Assembly (NCBI RefSeq): GCF_000621145.1
Contig: NZ_JHZB01000001.1
Coordinates: 124,001 to 188,000 of the forward strand
Length of the DNA: 64,000 bases
Direction: 5' to 3'
From: Desulfobulbus elongatus DSM 2908
GTDB taxonomy: Bacteria; Desulfobacterota; Desulfobulbia; Desulfobulbales; Desulfobulbaceae
The position numbers and the translations under genes were made by a program. Of the stretch, positions 18,910 through 28,208 are shown in pieces. The notes beneath the pieces are model-generated. The model saw nothing but the letters and a program-made list of their open reading frames with translations, did no database searches and had not been told where the DNA came from. Numbering within the stretch: position 1 is the stretch's first letter; every line of letters begins with the position of its first letter.

Positions 18910-20064
18910 ATGAACAGCACGGAGAGCCGGCCGGCCACGCCTTTGCTGGTTGAGCGCAGGTTCTACACCTTCGCCGGTCCGCCGGACGAAATGACGCTGG
19001 ACTGCGGCGTCCGGCTGGGGCCGATCACGCTCGCCTACGAGACGCTCGGCGAACTGAACGCCGAGCGCACCAACGCCATCCTCATCCTGCACGCCTTTTC
19101 CGGGGATTCCCATGTGGCGGGCCATCTCAGCGAGGGCGACGGGCGGCCCGGCTGGTGGGACAACATGGTCGGGCCGGGCAAGCCGGTGGACACCAACCGC
19201 TATTTCGTCATCTGCTCGAACATCCTCGGCGGCTGTGCCGGCTCCACCGGGCCCTCGTCGATCAATCCCGCCACCGGCAAACCCTATGGCCTGGCCTTTC
19301 CCATGGTCACCATCAAGGACATGGTGCGCGCCCAGAAGCACCTGATCGACCATCTCGGCATTGCCAAGCTGATGTCGCTCGTCGGCGGCTCGGTGGGGGG
19401 CATGCAGGTGCTGCGCTGGTGCGCCGACTACCCGGAGATGGTGGGCTCCGCCATTCCGCTCGCCACCACCACCCGCCATTCGGCCCAGGCCATCGCCTTC
19501 AACGAGGTGGCCCGCCAGGCGATCATGGCCGACCCGGAGTGGAACAACGGCGACTATTACGACGGCCCCGGCCCCGCGCACGGCCTGGCCGTGGCGCGGA
19601 TGATCGGCCATGTCACCTATCTTTCCGATTCGGCCATGCGGGAGAAATTCGGCCGCCGCCTGCACCGCAGCGCGCTGTCCTTCGATTTCACCGGCGATTT
19701 CCAGGTGGAAAGCTACCTGCATCACCAGGGCAAGAAGTTCGTCAACCGTTTCGACGCCAACTCGCTTCTCTACATCACCAAGGCGGCCGACTATTTCGAC
19801 CTGGAACGCGGCGGCGTCAACCTGCTGGTCAACGAGACCCTGGCCAACGTGCCCTTCCTGGTGGTCTCCTTCACATCCGACTGGCTCTACCCCACCTACC
19901 AGTCGCGGGACATCGTCTCGGCGCTCAAGAAAAACGGCAGCGATGTCAGCTTCTGCGAGATCGAGGCCCAGTGGGGCCACGACGCCTTTCTCCTGCCGAA
20001 CAGGCGGCTGGACGGCCTGATCAGCGGTTTTCTCGACCGGGTGTACCATGAGCGCTGTCTTTAA
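18910..20064 (+). CDS. metX: Homoserine O-acetyltransferase
   Basis: The 384-residue alpha/beta-hydrolase-fold enzyme would acetylate homoserine using acetyl-CoA to begin methionine synthesis. Family markers are [11 protein letters not shown] (61-71), [21 protein letters not shown] (107-127), the nucleophile elbow GGSVGGMQ with Ser161, the aspartate in [17 protein letters not shown] and the histidine in QWGHDAFLL. Some MetX-like proteins use succinyl-CoA; the sequence does not settle this by eye. The last 17 bases overlap metW, the classic partner. It opens a run of metX, metW, cysE, cysK that joins sulfur assimilation into cysteine with methionine synthesis. The 181 bases upstream show no SAM riboswitch that I recognise. 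Confidence 0.95.
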   Translation: MNSTESRPATPLLVERRFYTFAGPPDEMTLDCGVRLGPITLAYETLGELNAERTNAILILHAFSGDSHVAGHLSEGDGRPGWWDNMVGPGKPVDTNRYFVICSNILGGCAGSTGPSSINPATGKPYGLAFPMVTIKDMVRAQKHLIDHLGIAKLMSLVGGSVGGMQVLRWCADYPEMVGSAIPLATTTRHSAQAIAFNEVARQAIMADPEWNNGDYYDGPGPAHGLAVARMIGHVTYLSDSAMREKFGRRLHRSALSFDFTGDFQVESYLHHQGKKFVNRFDANSLLYITKAADYFDLERGGVNLLVNETLANVPFLVVSFTSDWLYPTYQSRDIVSALKKNGSDVSFCEIEAQWGHDAFLLPNRRLDGLISGFLDRVYHERCL

Positions 20065-20683
20065 TCCGGAACTGGGCTCCATGCGCTTCGACCTCCAGGT
20101 GATCGCCTCCTGGATCGAATCGGGCTCGCGGGTGCTCGACCTGGGCTGCGGCAACGGCGATCTGCTCGACTACCTCAAGCGCCACAAACAGGTGGCCGGC
20201 ACCGGCATCGAGCTTGCCGAGGAAAAGGCGGCGCGCTGCATCGAGCGCGGCCTCACCGTGCTCCAGGGCGATTTCCGCCAGGAGGTGCGCGATTATCCCG
20301 AGGGACGTTTCGACGTGGTGGTGCTCAGCCAGACCCTCCAGCAGATCCACGACCCCAAGGAACTGCTCATCGATCTGTTGTGGGTCGGCAAGCGGGTGAT
20401 CGTCAGCTTTCCCAATTTCGCCCACTGGTCGGCCCGGCTGCATCTTCTGCTCACCGGCATGGCGCCGATCACCGACCAACTGCCCTACGAGTGGTACAGC
20501 ACGCCGAATATCCGGGTCATTTCCATCAAGGATTTCAAACGGTTCTTGCGGCTGTTCGGGGTGCGCACCGTGCGCGAGGTGGCGATCAACACCCACCACC
20601 ACGACTACAAGGGCAATATCGTGCGAACATTGAAAAACCTGCGGGCCACCTACGGCATCATGATGCTGGAGCGGGTGACATGA
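20048..20683 (+). CDS. metW: Methionine biosynthesis protein MetW
   Basis: The 211-residue protein has a SAM-methyltransferase-like fold: [15 protein letters not shown] near 30-44, then [12 protein letters not shown] and [20 protein letters not shown], all typical of MetW. MetW is reported to associate with and support MetX. The gene starts 17 bases inside metX and its stop overlaps a possible upstream ATG of cysE, so the run is translationally coupled. Length is normal. Confidence 0.95.
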   Translation: MSAVFNPELGSMRFDLQVIASWIESGSRVLDLGCGNGDLLDYLKRHKQVAGTGIELAEEKAARCIERGLTVLQGDFRQEVRDYPEGRFDVVVLSQTLQQIHDPKELLIDLLWVGKRVIVSFPNFAHWSARLHLLLTGMAPITDQLPYEWYSTPNIRVISIKDFKRFLRLFGVRTVREVAINTHHHDYKGNIVRTLKNLRATYGIMMLERVT

Positions 20684-20706
20684 CCCGGTGGGTTCAGGAG
20701 TTCATC

Positions 20707-21674
20707 ATGGGTAAACAAGACGTGCTGTCCGGCAGTTGCAAGACCGAAACCGTCACCGCCGAGCGGGTGCGCAATCCGATCCCCGAGGCGGTGACCGCCC
20801 TGGCCGCCGGTTTCAAGGGCGGCCGCTGGGCCAGCCACATCGAGCCGGTGCCGATCCCCTCCAAGGAAGAGGTGATCGGCCTGGTCGAGCAGGCGCAGCG
20901 CATCCTCTTCCCCGGTTTTTTCTCGCCGGACATCCTTCGGCCGGAAAACCTGGAATACCATCTGGGGCAGCAGCTCAGCCTGTTCTACGAGCATCTGGCC
21001 AACCAGATCAGCTCGGCCATCCGCCACGACTGCTTCCGCCACAACCAGGCCTGCACCCTGTGCAATGAACGGAGCTACGAGATGGCCGCCGCCCTGATCG
21101 AGGGCCTGCCCGCGATCCGCAACCTGCTCGAGACCGACATCGAGGCCACCCTGACCGGCGATCCGGCCGCGGCCAATTCGGACGAGGTCATCTTCAGCTA
21201 TCCCGGCCTGTTCGCCACCATGGTCTACCGCCTGGCCCACCGGCTGCACGAACTGGAGGTGCCGCTCATCCCCCGCATCATGAGCGAGCACGCCTACCAT
21301 CGCACCGCCATCGACATCAATCCCGAGGCCACCATCGGCTCGCACTTCTTCATCGATCACGGCTCGGGCGTGGTGGTCGGCGCCACCACCACCATCGGCG
21401 ACCGGGTGCGGCTCTACCAGGGCGTCACCCTGGGGGCGCTCAGCCTGCCGCGGGATGCCGGCGTCCGCCTGCGCAACGTCAAGCGCCATCCCACCATCGA
21501 GGACGACGTCATCATCTACGCCAACGCCACCATTCTCGGCGGCGAGACCGTGGTCGGGGCGCGGTCGATCATTGGCGGCAACGTCTGGCTGACCGAGTCG
21601 ATCGGCCCGGATACGCGAGTCATGCTGGAACAGCCCCGGCTGGTCTATTTCGGCCGGGATGAGGGAGGAAAGTG

Positions 21675-21675
<1 letters not shown>
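20707..21675 (+). CDS. cysE: Serine O-acetyltransferase
   Basis: The 322-residue enzyme makes O-acetylserine from serine and acetyl-CoA, the substrate of the adjacent cysteine synthase. The N-terminal helical part contains DCFRHNQACTLC. The C-terminal left-handed beta-helix has hexapeptide repeats such as INPEATIGSHFFIDHGSGVVVGATTTIGDRVRLYQGVTLGAL, with the catalytic histidine of DHG. It is longer than E. coli CysE and resembles the EpsC-type long form. The ATG at 20707 has CAGGAG six bases upstream; an in-frame ATG at 20680 overlapping the metW stop with GGAG upstream is an alternative. The gene ends overlapping cysK by one base. Confidence 0.94.
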
Positions 21676-22595
<920 letters not shown>

Positions 22596-22693
22596 ATCGG
22601 CGGGGAAGAGGGCGGCAGATTCCTTGTCGAACCAGGGACAGGGCTCCAAACAACCAGCAGACAAATGAACCAACAATGTAACGGGTTAAAAAT

Positions 22694-23125
22694 ATGGGAA
22701 CAATTATTTCGCTGAATATCAGCCGGGCAAAGGGCGTCAACAAGGAGCCGGTGGACTCCATCGAAGTCAGGGTCGACCACGGCATGGTCGGCGATGCCCA
22801 CGCCGGCAACTGGCACCGTCAGATCAGCCTGCTGGCCGAGGAGTCGATCGACTTCATGCGCAACAAGGGGCTGGAACTCGATCCCGGCGCCTTTGCCGAG
22901 AACATCACCACCGAGGGACTCGATCTGGTCAGCCTGCCGATCGGCACCCGGTTGAGCAACGGCCAGGTGGTGCTGGAGGTGACCCAGATCGGCAAGAAAT
23001 GCCATCAGGGCTGTGCCATCTTCAAGCAGGTGGGCGACTGCATCATGCCGCGCGAGGGCATCTTCACCAAGGTGATCGTGCCCGGCACCCTCCGCCGGGG
23101 CGACAGCCTGGACGTCATGCCGTGA
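22694..23125 (+). CDS. MOSC-domain protein
   Basis: The 143-residue protein is a compact MOSC domain of the molybdenum-cofactor sulfurase C-terminal type. Blocks are VDHGMVGDAHAGNWHRQISLLAEESID, PGAFAENITTEGLDL, LPIGTRL and the cysteine block IGKKCHQGCAIFKQVG. Stand-alone MOSC proteins in anaerobes are often encoded with molybdopterin genes, but here the neighbour is a cysteine-cluster protein overlapping by four bases. A role in delivering sulfur or handling a molybdenum-type cofactor is family-based inference. Confidence 0.9.
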   Translation: MGTIISLNISRAKGVNKEPVDSIEVRVDHGMVGDAHAGNWHRQISLLAEESIDFMRNKGLELDPGAFAENITTEGLDLVSLPIGTRLSNGQVVLEVTQIGKKCHQGCAIFKQVGDCIMPREGIFTKVIVPGTLRRGDSLDVMP

Positions 23126-23787
23126 GCGCTGCCGCCGGCTGTCGGCGCTGCGGCACCTGCTGCCGCCAGGGCGGCCCGGCCCTGCACGGTCCGGATCTGC
23201 ACCTGATCCGTTCCGGCTGGCTGCGTCCGGACGATCTGGTCACGGTCCGGCGGGGCGAGTTGGCCGTTCAGCCCCTGGCCGAGGGGCCGGAACCGGTTGC
23301 CCGTGAATTCCTCAAACTGGCGGGACAGGGCGGCACCTGGTGCTGCCTGTTTTACGACGAGACCATCAGGGGATGCCGCCGCTACGACCATCGACCCATG
23401 GCCTGCGGGCTGCTCGACTGCACGGATACCGGGCCGCTCTTGGCCATCGCCGGCCAGGACCTGCTGACCCGGTTCGACTGCCTGGAACCGGACGATCCCC
23501 TGCTGCCGCTCATGCGGGAGCACGAGCAGGCCTGCCCCTGCCCCGATCTGGCAACGGTTCGCCGCGACCTGCAGCAGCCCGACACGGTCCGGGCCCTGCT
23601 GGCCGAACTGGAAGCCGCCGTGGCTGGCGATCTCCTCTTCCGGGAGCAGGCCGCCTCCCGCTTTGGACTCTCCCTGGGCCGGGAACTGTTCGCCTTCGGC
23701 CGGCCGCTGTTTCAGCTTCTCCCCGGCCTGGGCATCCGGGTCGGCGCCAGCCCTGCGGGCATCCGCCTCTCGCTCGCCGCCCGGTAA
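23122..23787 (+). CDS. YkgJ-family cysteine cluster protein
   Basis: The 221-residue product begins with CRRCGTCCRQGGPAL, the usual opening of YkgJ-type cysteine-cluster proteins thought to bind zinc or an iron-sulfur centre. Further cysteines follow in GGTWCCLFYDETIRGCRRYDHRPMACGLLDC. The start is a GTG at 23122 whose last bases overlap the stop of the MOSC gene (GTGA), so translation is probably coupled. The C-terminal half (about 120-221) is helical and less conserved-looking. Function is unknown; the shared transcript suggests it works with the MOSC protein. Confidence 0.85.
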   Translation: MSAAAGCRRCGTCCRQGGPALHGPDLHLIRSGWLRPDDLVTVRRGELAVQPLAEGPEPVAREFLKLAGQGGTWCCLFYDETIRGCRRYDHRPMACGLLDCTDTGPLLAIAGQDLLTRFDCLEPDDPLLPLMREHEQACPCPDLATVRRDLQQPDTVRALLAELEAAVAGDLLFREQAASRFGLSLGRELFAFGRPLFQLLPGLGIRVGASPAGIRLSLAAR

Positions 23788-23890
23788 TCCGCCGCGCGGC
23801 CGACGGGCATCTTTCATTGACGCCCTGAACAAAAGCATTTAGAGTGCCGCACTCTTCCCTTTCCCCTTTCATCCGCCGAGGCCCGCCGTC

Positions 23891-24748
23891 ATGAGTGATT
23901 TCGACATCAGAGGAATGCTGTTTGCCTTCGACCAATTGAGCGACACCTACCTGCGCGGCGAGGTCGAGGAGGCCCTGAACCATCGGCAGGAGCTGGTGCC
24001 GCACCTGATCAAGATCGTCGAGACCGTGGCCGACAATCCGCTGCTCTGTTCCCTGGAGCAACGGAACGCCCATGTGTACGCTGCCGCCCTGCTCGCGCAC
24101 TTCGAGGAACCGGCCGCCCATCGGCCGCTCATCCGCGCCTTTTCCGTCCCGGAAGAGCAGTTGATCGACCTCTGGGGCGACATGACCACCGAGACCCTGC
24201 CCACCATCCTGTACCGCACCTGCGGCGGCTCGATGACGGCGATGAGGGAGCTGGTCACCAACCGCGCCGTCGACCAGTACGTGCGCTGCGCCGCCATGGA
24301 GGCCCTGTCCTATGTGGTCGCCTTCGACCCTTCCCGCCGGGACGAGGTGGTCGGCTTTTTCCAGGGGCTTTTCACCGGCGAGGAGGCGGACCGCGAATCC
24401 TATTACTGGGGCAATCTGGCGGCGACCCTCTGCGACCTGCATCCCGGCGAGTCGATGGCCATTCTGCGCCGGGCCAACGAGGCGGGCCTCATCCACAAGG
24501 GCTTCATTTCCATGGACGATATCGAGACGGCCAACGCCAAAAGTCCAGAGGCAGCCATGGAACGCCTGCGCTCCTGGGTTGTTTCACGGATGCCCGTCGA
24601 TGTCCATGCCTACATCTCCTGGTTCGCCGAATTCCACCAGGAAGAGTTGGAGGCGCCGATACAGACCCCTACGGACAAGGCGAAGAAAAAAACAAGCAAA
24701 GCCAACCACAAAGCCGAGAAGAAATCCCGCAAGAAAAACCGGAATTAG
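23891..24748 (+). CDS. DUF1186 domain-containing protein
   Basis: The 285-residue protein matches the DUF1186 family: helix-rich repeats with LPTILYRTCGGSMTAMRELVTNRAVDQYVRCAAMEALSYVVAF and GNLAATLCDLHPGESM. It reads like a HEAT-type repeat protein of about 250 residues ending in a strongly basic tail (lysine-rich from about 260 on). The usual SEC-C motif found at the end of some relatives is not visible. It is encoded after the MOSC-YkgJ pair with a 103-base gap, so probably its own transcript. Function unknown. Confidence 0.85.
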   Translation: MSDFDIRGMLFAFDQLSDTYLRGEVEEALNHRQELVPHLIKIVETVADNPLLCSLEQRNAHVYAAALLAHFEEPAAHRPLIRAFSVPEEQLIDLWGDMTTETLPTILYRTCGGSMTAMRELVTNRAVDQYVRCAAMEALSYVVAFDPSRRDEVVGFFQGLFTGEEADRESYYWGNLAATLCDLHPGESMAILRRANEAGLIHKGFISMDDIETANAKSPEAAMERLRSWVVSRMPVDVHAYISWFAEFHQEELEAPIQTPTDKAKKKTSKANHKAEKKSRKKNRN

Positions 24749-24848
24749 GGGGGCGTCGGTCGGGCCGGTTGGCGGAACACGAGGACAGGACAGGTTTGCG
24801 CGGACCGTACAGGCCACGGTAGCCAGCTTTCGCTGGATCTATTCCGAA

Positions 24849-25277
24849 TCATATCAGTTTTCCAACGATATAGCCGATGACGATGCCGATGATGAGCGCG
24901 ATGGTCACGCCCCGATAGGTGAGCACGTCTTTTGAATAACCCCGCCGAATGGCGACATAGGCGACCAGATACCCGACCGCGTTCAGCAGCCAGATAAAGC
25001 CGAAGGAAAGGATCTTGACGATGAGTGGCCCGACGAAGGGCACCACGGCGATAATGCCGAGCAGCCAGGCAAAGGCGTTGGACAGCAGGCCGATCAGGAA
25101 GACGCCGCCGGCTATGACGTGGTTGTCGATGTTGAAACGGATGCCAAGCCAGATGAAGGCGGCGATGATGCCCCAGATCGGCAGCATGACCTTCCAGTTC
25201 TTCCACCAAGCCGGGGCCGATCCATCCGGTCCGTTCCCTGTATTCCGAACGGGCGATTTGTTTGGAGCTGTTTCCAT
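24849..25277 (-). CDS. Small integral membrane protein
   Basis: The 142-residue product has a polar, proline-rich N-terminus of about 28 residues and four hydrophobic helices (about 33-50, 57-75, 78-100 and 118-140), ending VTIALIIGIVIGYIVGKLI. I use the ATG at 25277 because the upstream extension to 25295 starts with TTG. No family is recognised. It converges with the DUF1186 gene; the 100 bases between them contain a short CCAGC...GCTGG hairpin near 24823-24836 that may serve as a weak terminator. Confidence 0.7.
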   Translation of the reverse strand: METAPNKSPVRNTGNGPDGSAPAWWKNWKVMLPIWGIIAAFIWLGIRFNIDNHVIAGGVFLIGLLSNAFAWLLGIIAVVPFVGPLIVKILSFGFIWLLNAVGYLVAYVAIRRGYSKDVLTYRGVTIALIIGIVIGYIVGKLI

Positions 25278-25592
25278 GCCGATCCTGTTCAGCAAGCGGC
25301 CCGGCCGCCAAGGCGACCGGGTGGCGGTTTTGTGCGGATGCCGGTGCCCCGCGCTATTGTTGGCGAGACAGCGGCACCGGAATGCCGAAACGTCGCGATG
25401 GGCAACCGGGACGGATCAAGCCGGGATGCACACAAAAACGGCAATCAATGTCTTCGGTGAAGCATTGATCGCCGTTGCCGGGGGACGGGAAAAAGTCCTA
25501 CGGGTGTTTGTGCGATTGTATGCGTGTCGAAATAAATTTATTTGTAAAGACACTCTTCGGTCGGCGCGAATGGTCTGCCCGGGCCGTCGACA
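25278..25592. other. Intergenic region, small membrane protein / aqpZ
   Basis: This 315-base gap contains no supported gene. An AT-only palindrome AAATAAATTTATTT lies at 25530-25543 inside a GTGTC...GACAC frame, downstream of aqpZ in its reading direction. No T-tract hairpin or RNA gene was seen. Confidence 0.5.
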
Positions 25593-26282
25593 TCATTTTT
25601 GCTCGTTGCCAATAAAACGATATATTGCCGCACCAAGCAGGGCGCCGACGATCGGCGCTATCCAGAAAAGCCAGAGTTGCCCAATCGCCCAATCGCCCAC
25701 GAACACCGCCACGCCGGTGCTGCGCGCGGGATTCACGGAAGTGTTCGTGACCGGGATGCTGATCAGGTGGATGAGCGTCAGGCACAGTCCGATGGCGATC
25801 GGGGCCAAACCTTGCGGCGCCCGTGTGTCGGTGGCACCGAGAATGACAAGCAAAAACATCGCGGTCATGACCACTTCGGATGTCAATGCGGCCACCAGGC
25901 CATACCCACCCGGCGAATGAGCGCCATAACCGTTTGAAGCAAAACCGGCTGCCACGTCAAAACCCGGCTTGCCACTGGCAATGAGGTACAGAATGCCGCC
26001 GGCCGCGATGCCTCCCACGACCTGAGCGATACTATAGGGGATTATTTCTTTTGCCGGAAACCGGCCTCCGGCCCAGAGGCCAATCGAAACGGCCGGATTG
26101 AGATGGCAGCCGGAGATGTGGCCGATGGCGAAGGCCATGGTCAGCACGGTCAGGCCGAATGCCAGCGAGACGCCCAACAACCCGATGCCGACATTCGGAA
26201 AAGCCGCGGATAACACCGCGCTGCCGCATCCACCAAGTACCAGCCAAAACGTGCCAAAGAATTCCGCGGCATACTTTTTCAT
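25593..26282 (-). CDS. aqpZ: Aquaporin Z, water channel
   Basis: The 229-residue protein has six membrane helices and both half-helix NPA motifs: [11 protein letters not shown] (60-70) and SVNPARSTG near 185. The pore-constriction residues look like those of water-selective AqpZ: F42 in LAFGLTVL, a histidine in [14 protein letters not shown], and the arginine after the second NPA. This favours water over glycerol. The ATG at 26282 follows GGAGGAAGTT. It is followed about 300 bases on by a small membrane protein, apparently separate. Confidence 0.95.
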   Translation of the reverse strand: MKKYAAEFFGTFWLVLGGCGSAVLSAAFPNVGIGLLGVSLAFGLTVLTMAFAIGHISGCHLNPAVSIGLWAGGRFPAKEIIPYSIAQVVGGIAAGGILYLIASGKPGFDVAAGFASNGYGAHSPGGYGLVAALTSEVVMTAMFLLVILGATDTRAPQGLAPIAIGLCLTLIHLISIPVTNTSVNPARSTGVAVFVGDWAIGQLWLFWIAPIVGALLGAAIYRFIGNEQK

Positions 26283-26526
26283 AACTTCCTCCTTGTGTAT
26301 TGTGATGGTGACGTCAGGTGGCCTTACTGCAACGGTTCGGAAGCATCATTTTGTGTACTGTGCTGCTTTTTGAGAGGGATTGCCAGCGTTAAATCGTCCT
26401 TTGCCGGCTCTTCCCCGCTGCCGGGGTTCCGCATTCCGGTTCAAGAGGAACGGGCGGGGCAACCCATCGGCAGAAAGAAGTTCCCTGTTGTTCCGCCACG
26501 TCGGGTGCCGGCGGCAAGGCGTTCAG

Positions 26527-27150
26527 TTACATGCCGTGCCACCATGCCATCACCCCGGACCAGATTTGGTATCCGCCAAGAAGGGCCAGCGCGATCCCGG
26601 AGAGTCCGAACAGACGCCGCGTCACTTTCGTCCCGAATTGTTCCACGCCGGCACAGAGCAAAAGTATACCCGCCAAGCTGATGACCATGGTCACATAAAA
26701 ACCGGCCAGGAGCCCCACTCCCTTTACCGGTGCGTCCCGCCAGCCCGCGAGCAAGAGCGGCCCCATGACCAGGCTCCAATACACGTACGGTCCCGGATTC
26801 AACACATTGACCAGCGCGGCGCGCAAGACGCCCTGTCGTGCCGGCGGTTCCGGCGCCCATGATCCGTCATCGGCATGCCGATATGCGTGCAGCACGCCGA
26901 AGGCCAGATACAAGACGAAGAGGCCTCCGACAAAACGCAGGATCTGGAGCCACCACGCCGGCATTTGATGCAATGTCGACACCACCAAGGCAATGATCGG
27001 ACCATCGCTCAACAATGGCGCGAAGACGGCGGGCAGGGTGTGCCGCCATCCATTGCGCAAGGTTCGGGTGATCAGATAGGTTTGAAAAGGACCGGGTTGG
27101 AGTGCGGCGGCAAAACCGTAGACCGCGCCCCATGCCACATGGATCAACAT
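26527..27150 (-). CDS. LysE-superfamily transporter-like membrane protein
   Basis: The 207-residue product begins MLIHVAWGAVYGFAAALQPGPFQTYLITRTLRNG, similar to the LysE family opening with its PGP motif, and has six hydrophobic segments plus a VNVLNPGPYVYWSLV block in the middle. The ATG at 27150 fits the family N-terminus, although its ribosome site is poor; the ORF runs on to 27255 without family similarity. Only moderate resemblance to the classical LysE protein at 11679 is seen. The substrate is unknown. Confidence 0.8.
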   Translation of the reverse strand: MLIHVAWGAVYGFAAALQPGPFQTYLITRTLRNGWRHTLPAVFAPLLSDGPIIALVVSTLHQMPAWWLQILRFVGGLFVLYLAFGVLHAYRHADDGSWAPEPPARQGVLRAALVNVLNPGPYVYWSLVMGPLLLAGWRDAPVKGVGLLAGFYVTMVISLAGILLLCAGVEQFGTKVTRRLFGLSGIALALLGGYQIWSGVMAWWHGM

Positions 27151-27538
27151 GCTGCTATCGAGGAGATTTTGAGATCTTGCCGATATGGATGCGCTGTCCC
27201 GGTCGCCAGGACAGGCTCGCGACGGAAGCCTTTCCGTCGCCTTCCTGGCCCGCACCGTTCATGATGTCTGTTGCGGGAAGCGGCTTTCCCTTTGATGCCG
27301 ATCACGCACTCGGAGTGCTCTTGGCTGTTTTTTGTATTGTATGGTGCTGTCGTATCGGCAGGATATTTTCATTGCCCAACAATACTCCAAAACCTTGATC
27401 CAGGCAATGAGGGCTCTTCTGTCCTGGCGGTGCCCGCCCGGACTGTAGGATCCCTATCCAGGCGCATCGTCCGGACGACCGGCGAGTTTTTTATTGGATT
27501 GCACCCATGGAAGGCAGAAGGACGGCACAAAAACAAAA

Positions 27539-27579
27539 CCCCTTTGCCGCGGAAAAGAGGGGAAAGCACGGCAAAGGGG
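27539..27579. repeat. Inverted repeat A (CCTTTGCCG family)
   Basis: CCCCTTTGCCG at 27539-27549 is exactly inverted at 27569-27579 with a purine-rich 19-base loop. The core CCTTTGCCG is shared with the repeat at 27812-27865. Confidence 0.75.
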
Positions 27580-27811
27580 CCAGGAGACAGCCACCTGATG
27601 TGGGGAGATGCTTTCATAATAAAAGCACTTTTTTTAAAAGGCAAGATGAAAATAAATATTTTTTATTTTTATAATCATTTTTTTTTATCAAAGAGGACGG
27701 CCTTGACGCGTCGAAGAGGAGGTCCGAAAATCCTTTCCTCGAAAGGCGGGCGTTTAGCCTGCGACACAGAGGCAACAAAGAGTGGCTGGCAAGAAAAGCG
27801 AGAAAAAGAAA

Positions 27812-27865
27812 TCTCCTTTGCCGTGAAGGAGAAAAGAAAAAAGGGGGGAAACACGGCAAAGGAGA
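27812..27865. repeat. Inverted repeat B (CCTTTGCCG family)
   Basis: TCTCCTTTGCCGTG at 27812-27825 is exactly inverted at 27852-27865 around a 26-base loop made almost only of A and G. The arm core and the purine loop match repeat A 270 bases upstream, so they are two copies of one element. Confidence 0.8.
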
Positions 27866-28208
27866 ACGGGAGAGGGGCTGTAACAACCCCGTTTCTATAT
27901 TAGGTCAACCGAATAAGTGAAGCAAGCATTGAATGTAAAAAATAGCGGTTGATCGTTTTTTTGCAGAACTGCCGTACCGTTCATGGAAAACGGTGGTGAG
28001 CGAACCGGTCCCGGTTCCGTTGAGGAAGGGAGGGAATCATCCCTGCAGAAGTCGATTTTCAGCTTGAGACCGGCTGGAACCGATTTCCCGGCGGGGTAAA
28101 GGGAACCGAGCCCTCAGGGGAGAAATGAGAAAAATGCGGCGCAGAAAATGAACACCTTCTTCTTCCGCCAATACCTGCACCGAAGAACATGGTGCTGTTT
28201 TCCCGGAA

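Larger units (their letters stand above)
27151..28208. other. Gene-free AT-rich region
   Basis: This 1058-base stretch lacks any ORF with a ribosome site and protein-like product. The part from about 27600 to 27990 is much richer in A and T than the surrounding sequence and strongly purine-biased on the plus strand. It contains two related inverted repeats (listed separately). No tRNA, integrase remnant or insertion-sequence end was found. It could hold a small RNA or be the remnant of acquired DNA. Confidence 0.6.

Noticed and set aside
27271-27903. A 210-codon plus-strand frame across the AT-rich gap.
   Set aside because: Its product is low-complexity (Lys/Arg/Gly-rich), has no ribosome site and spans two inverted repeats, so it looks like chance.
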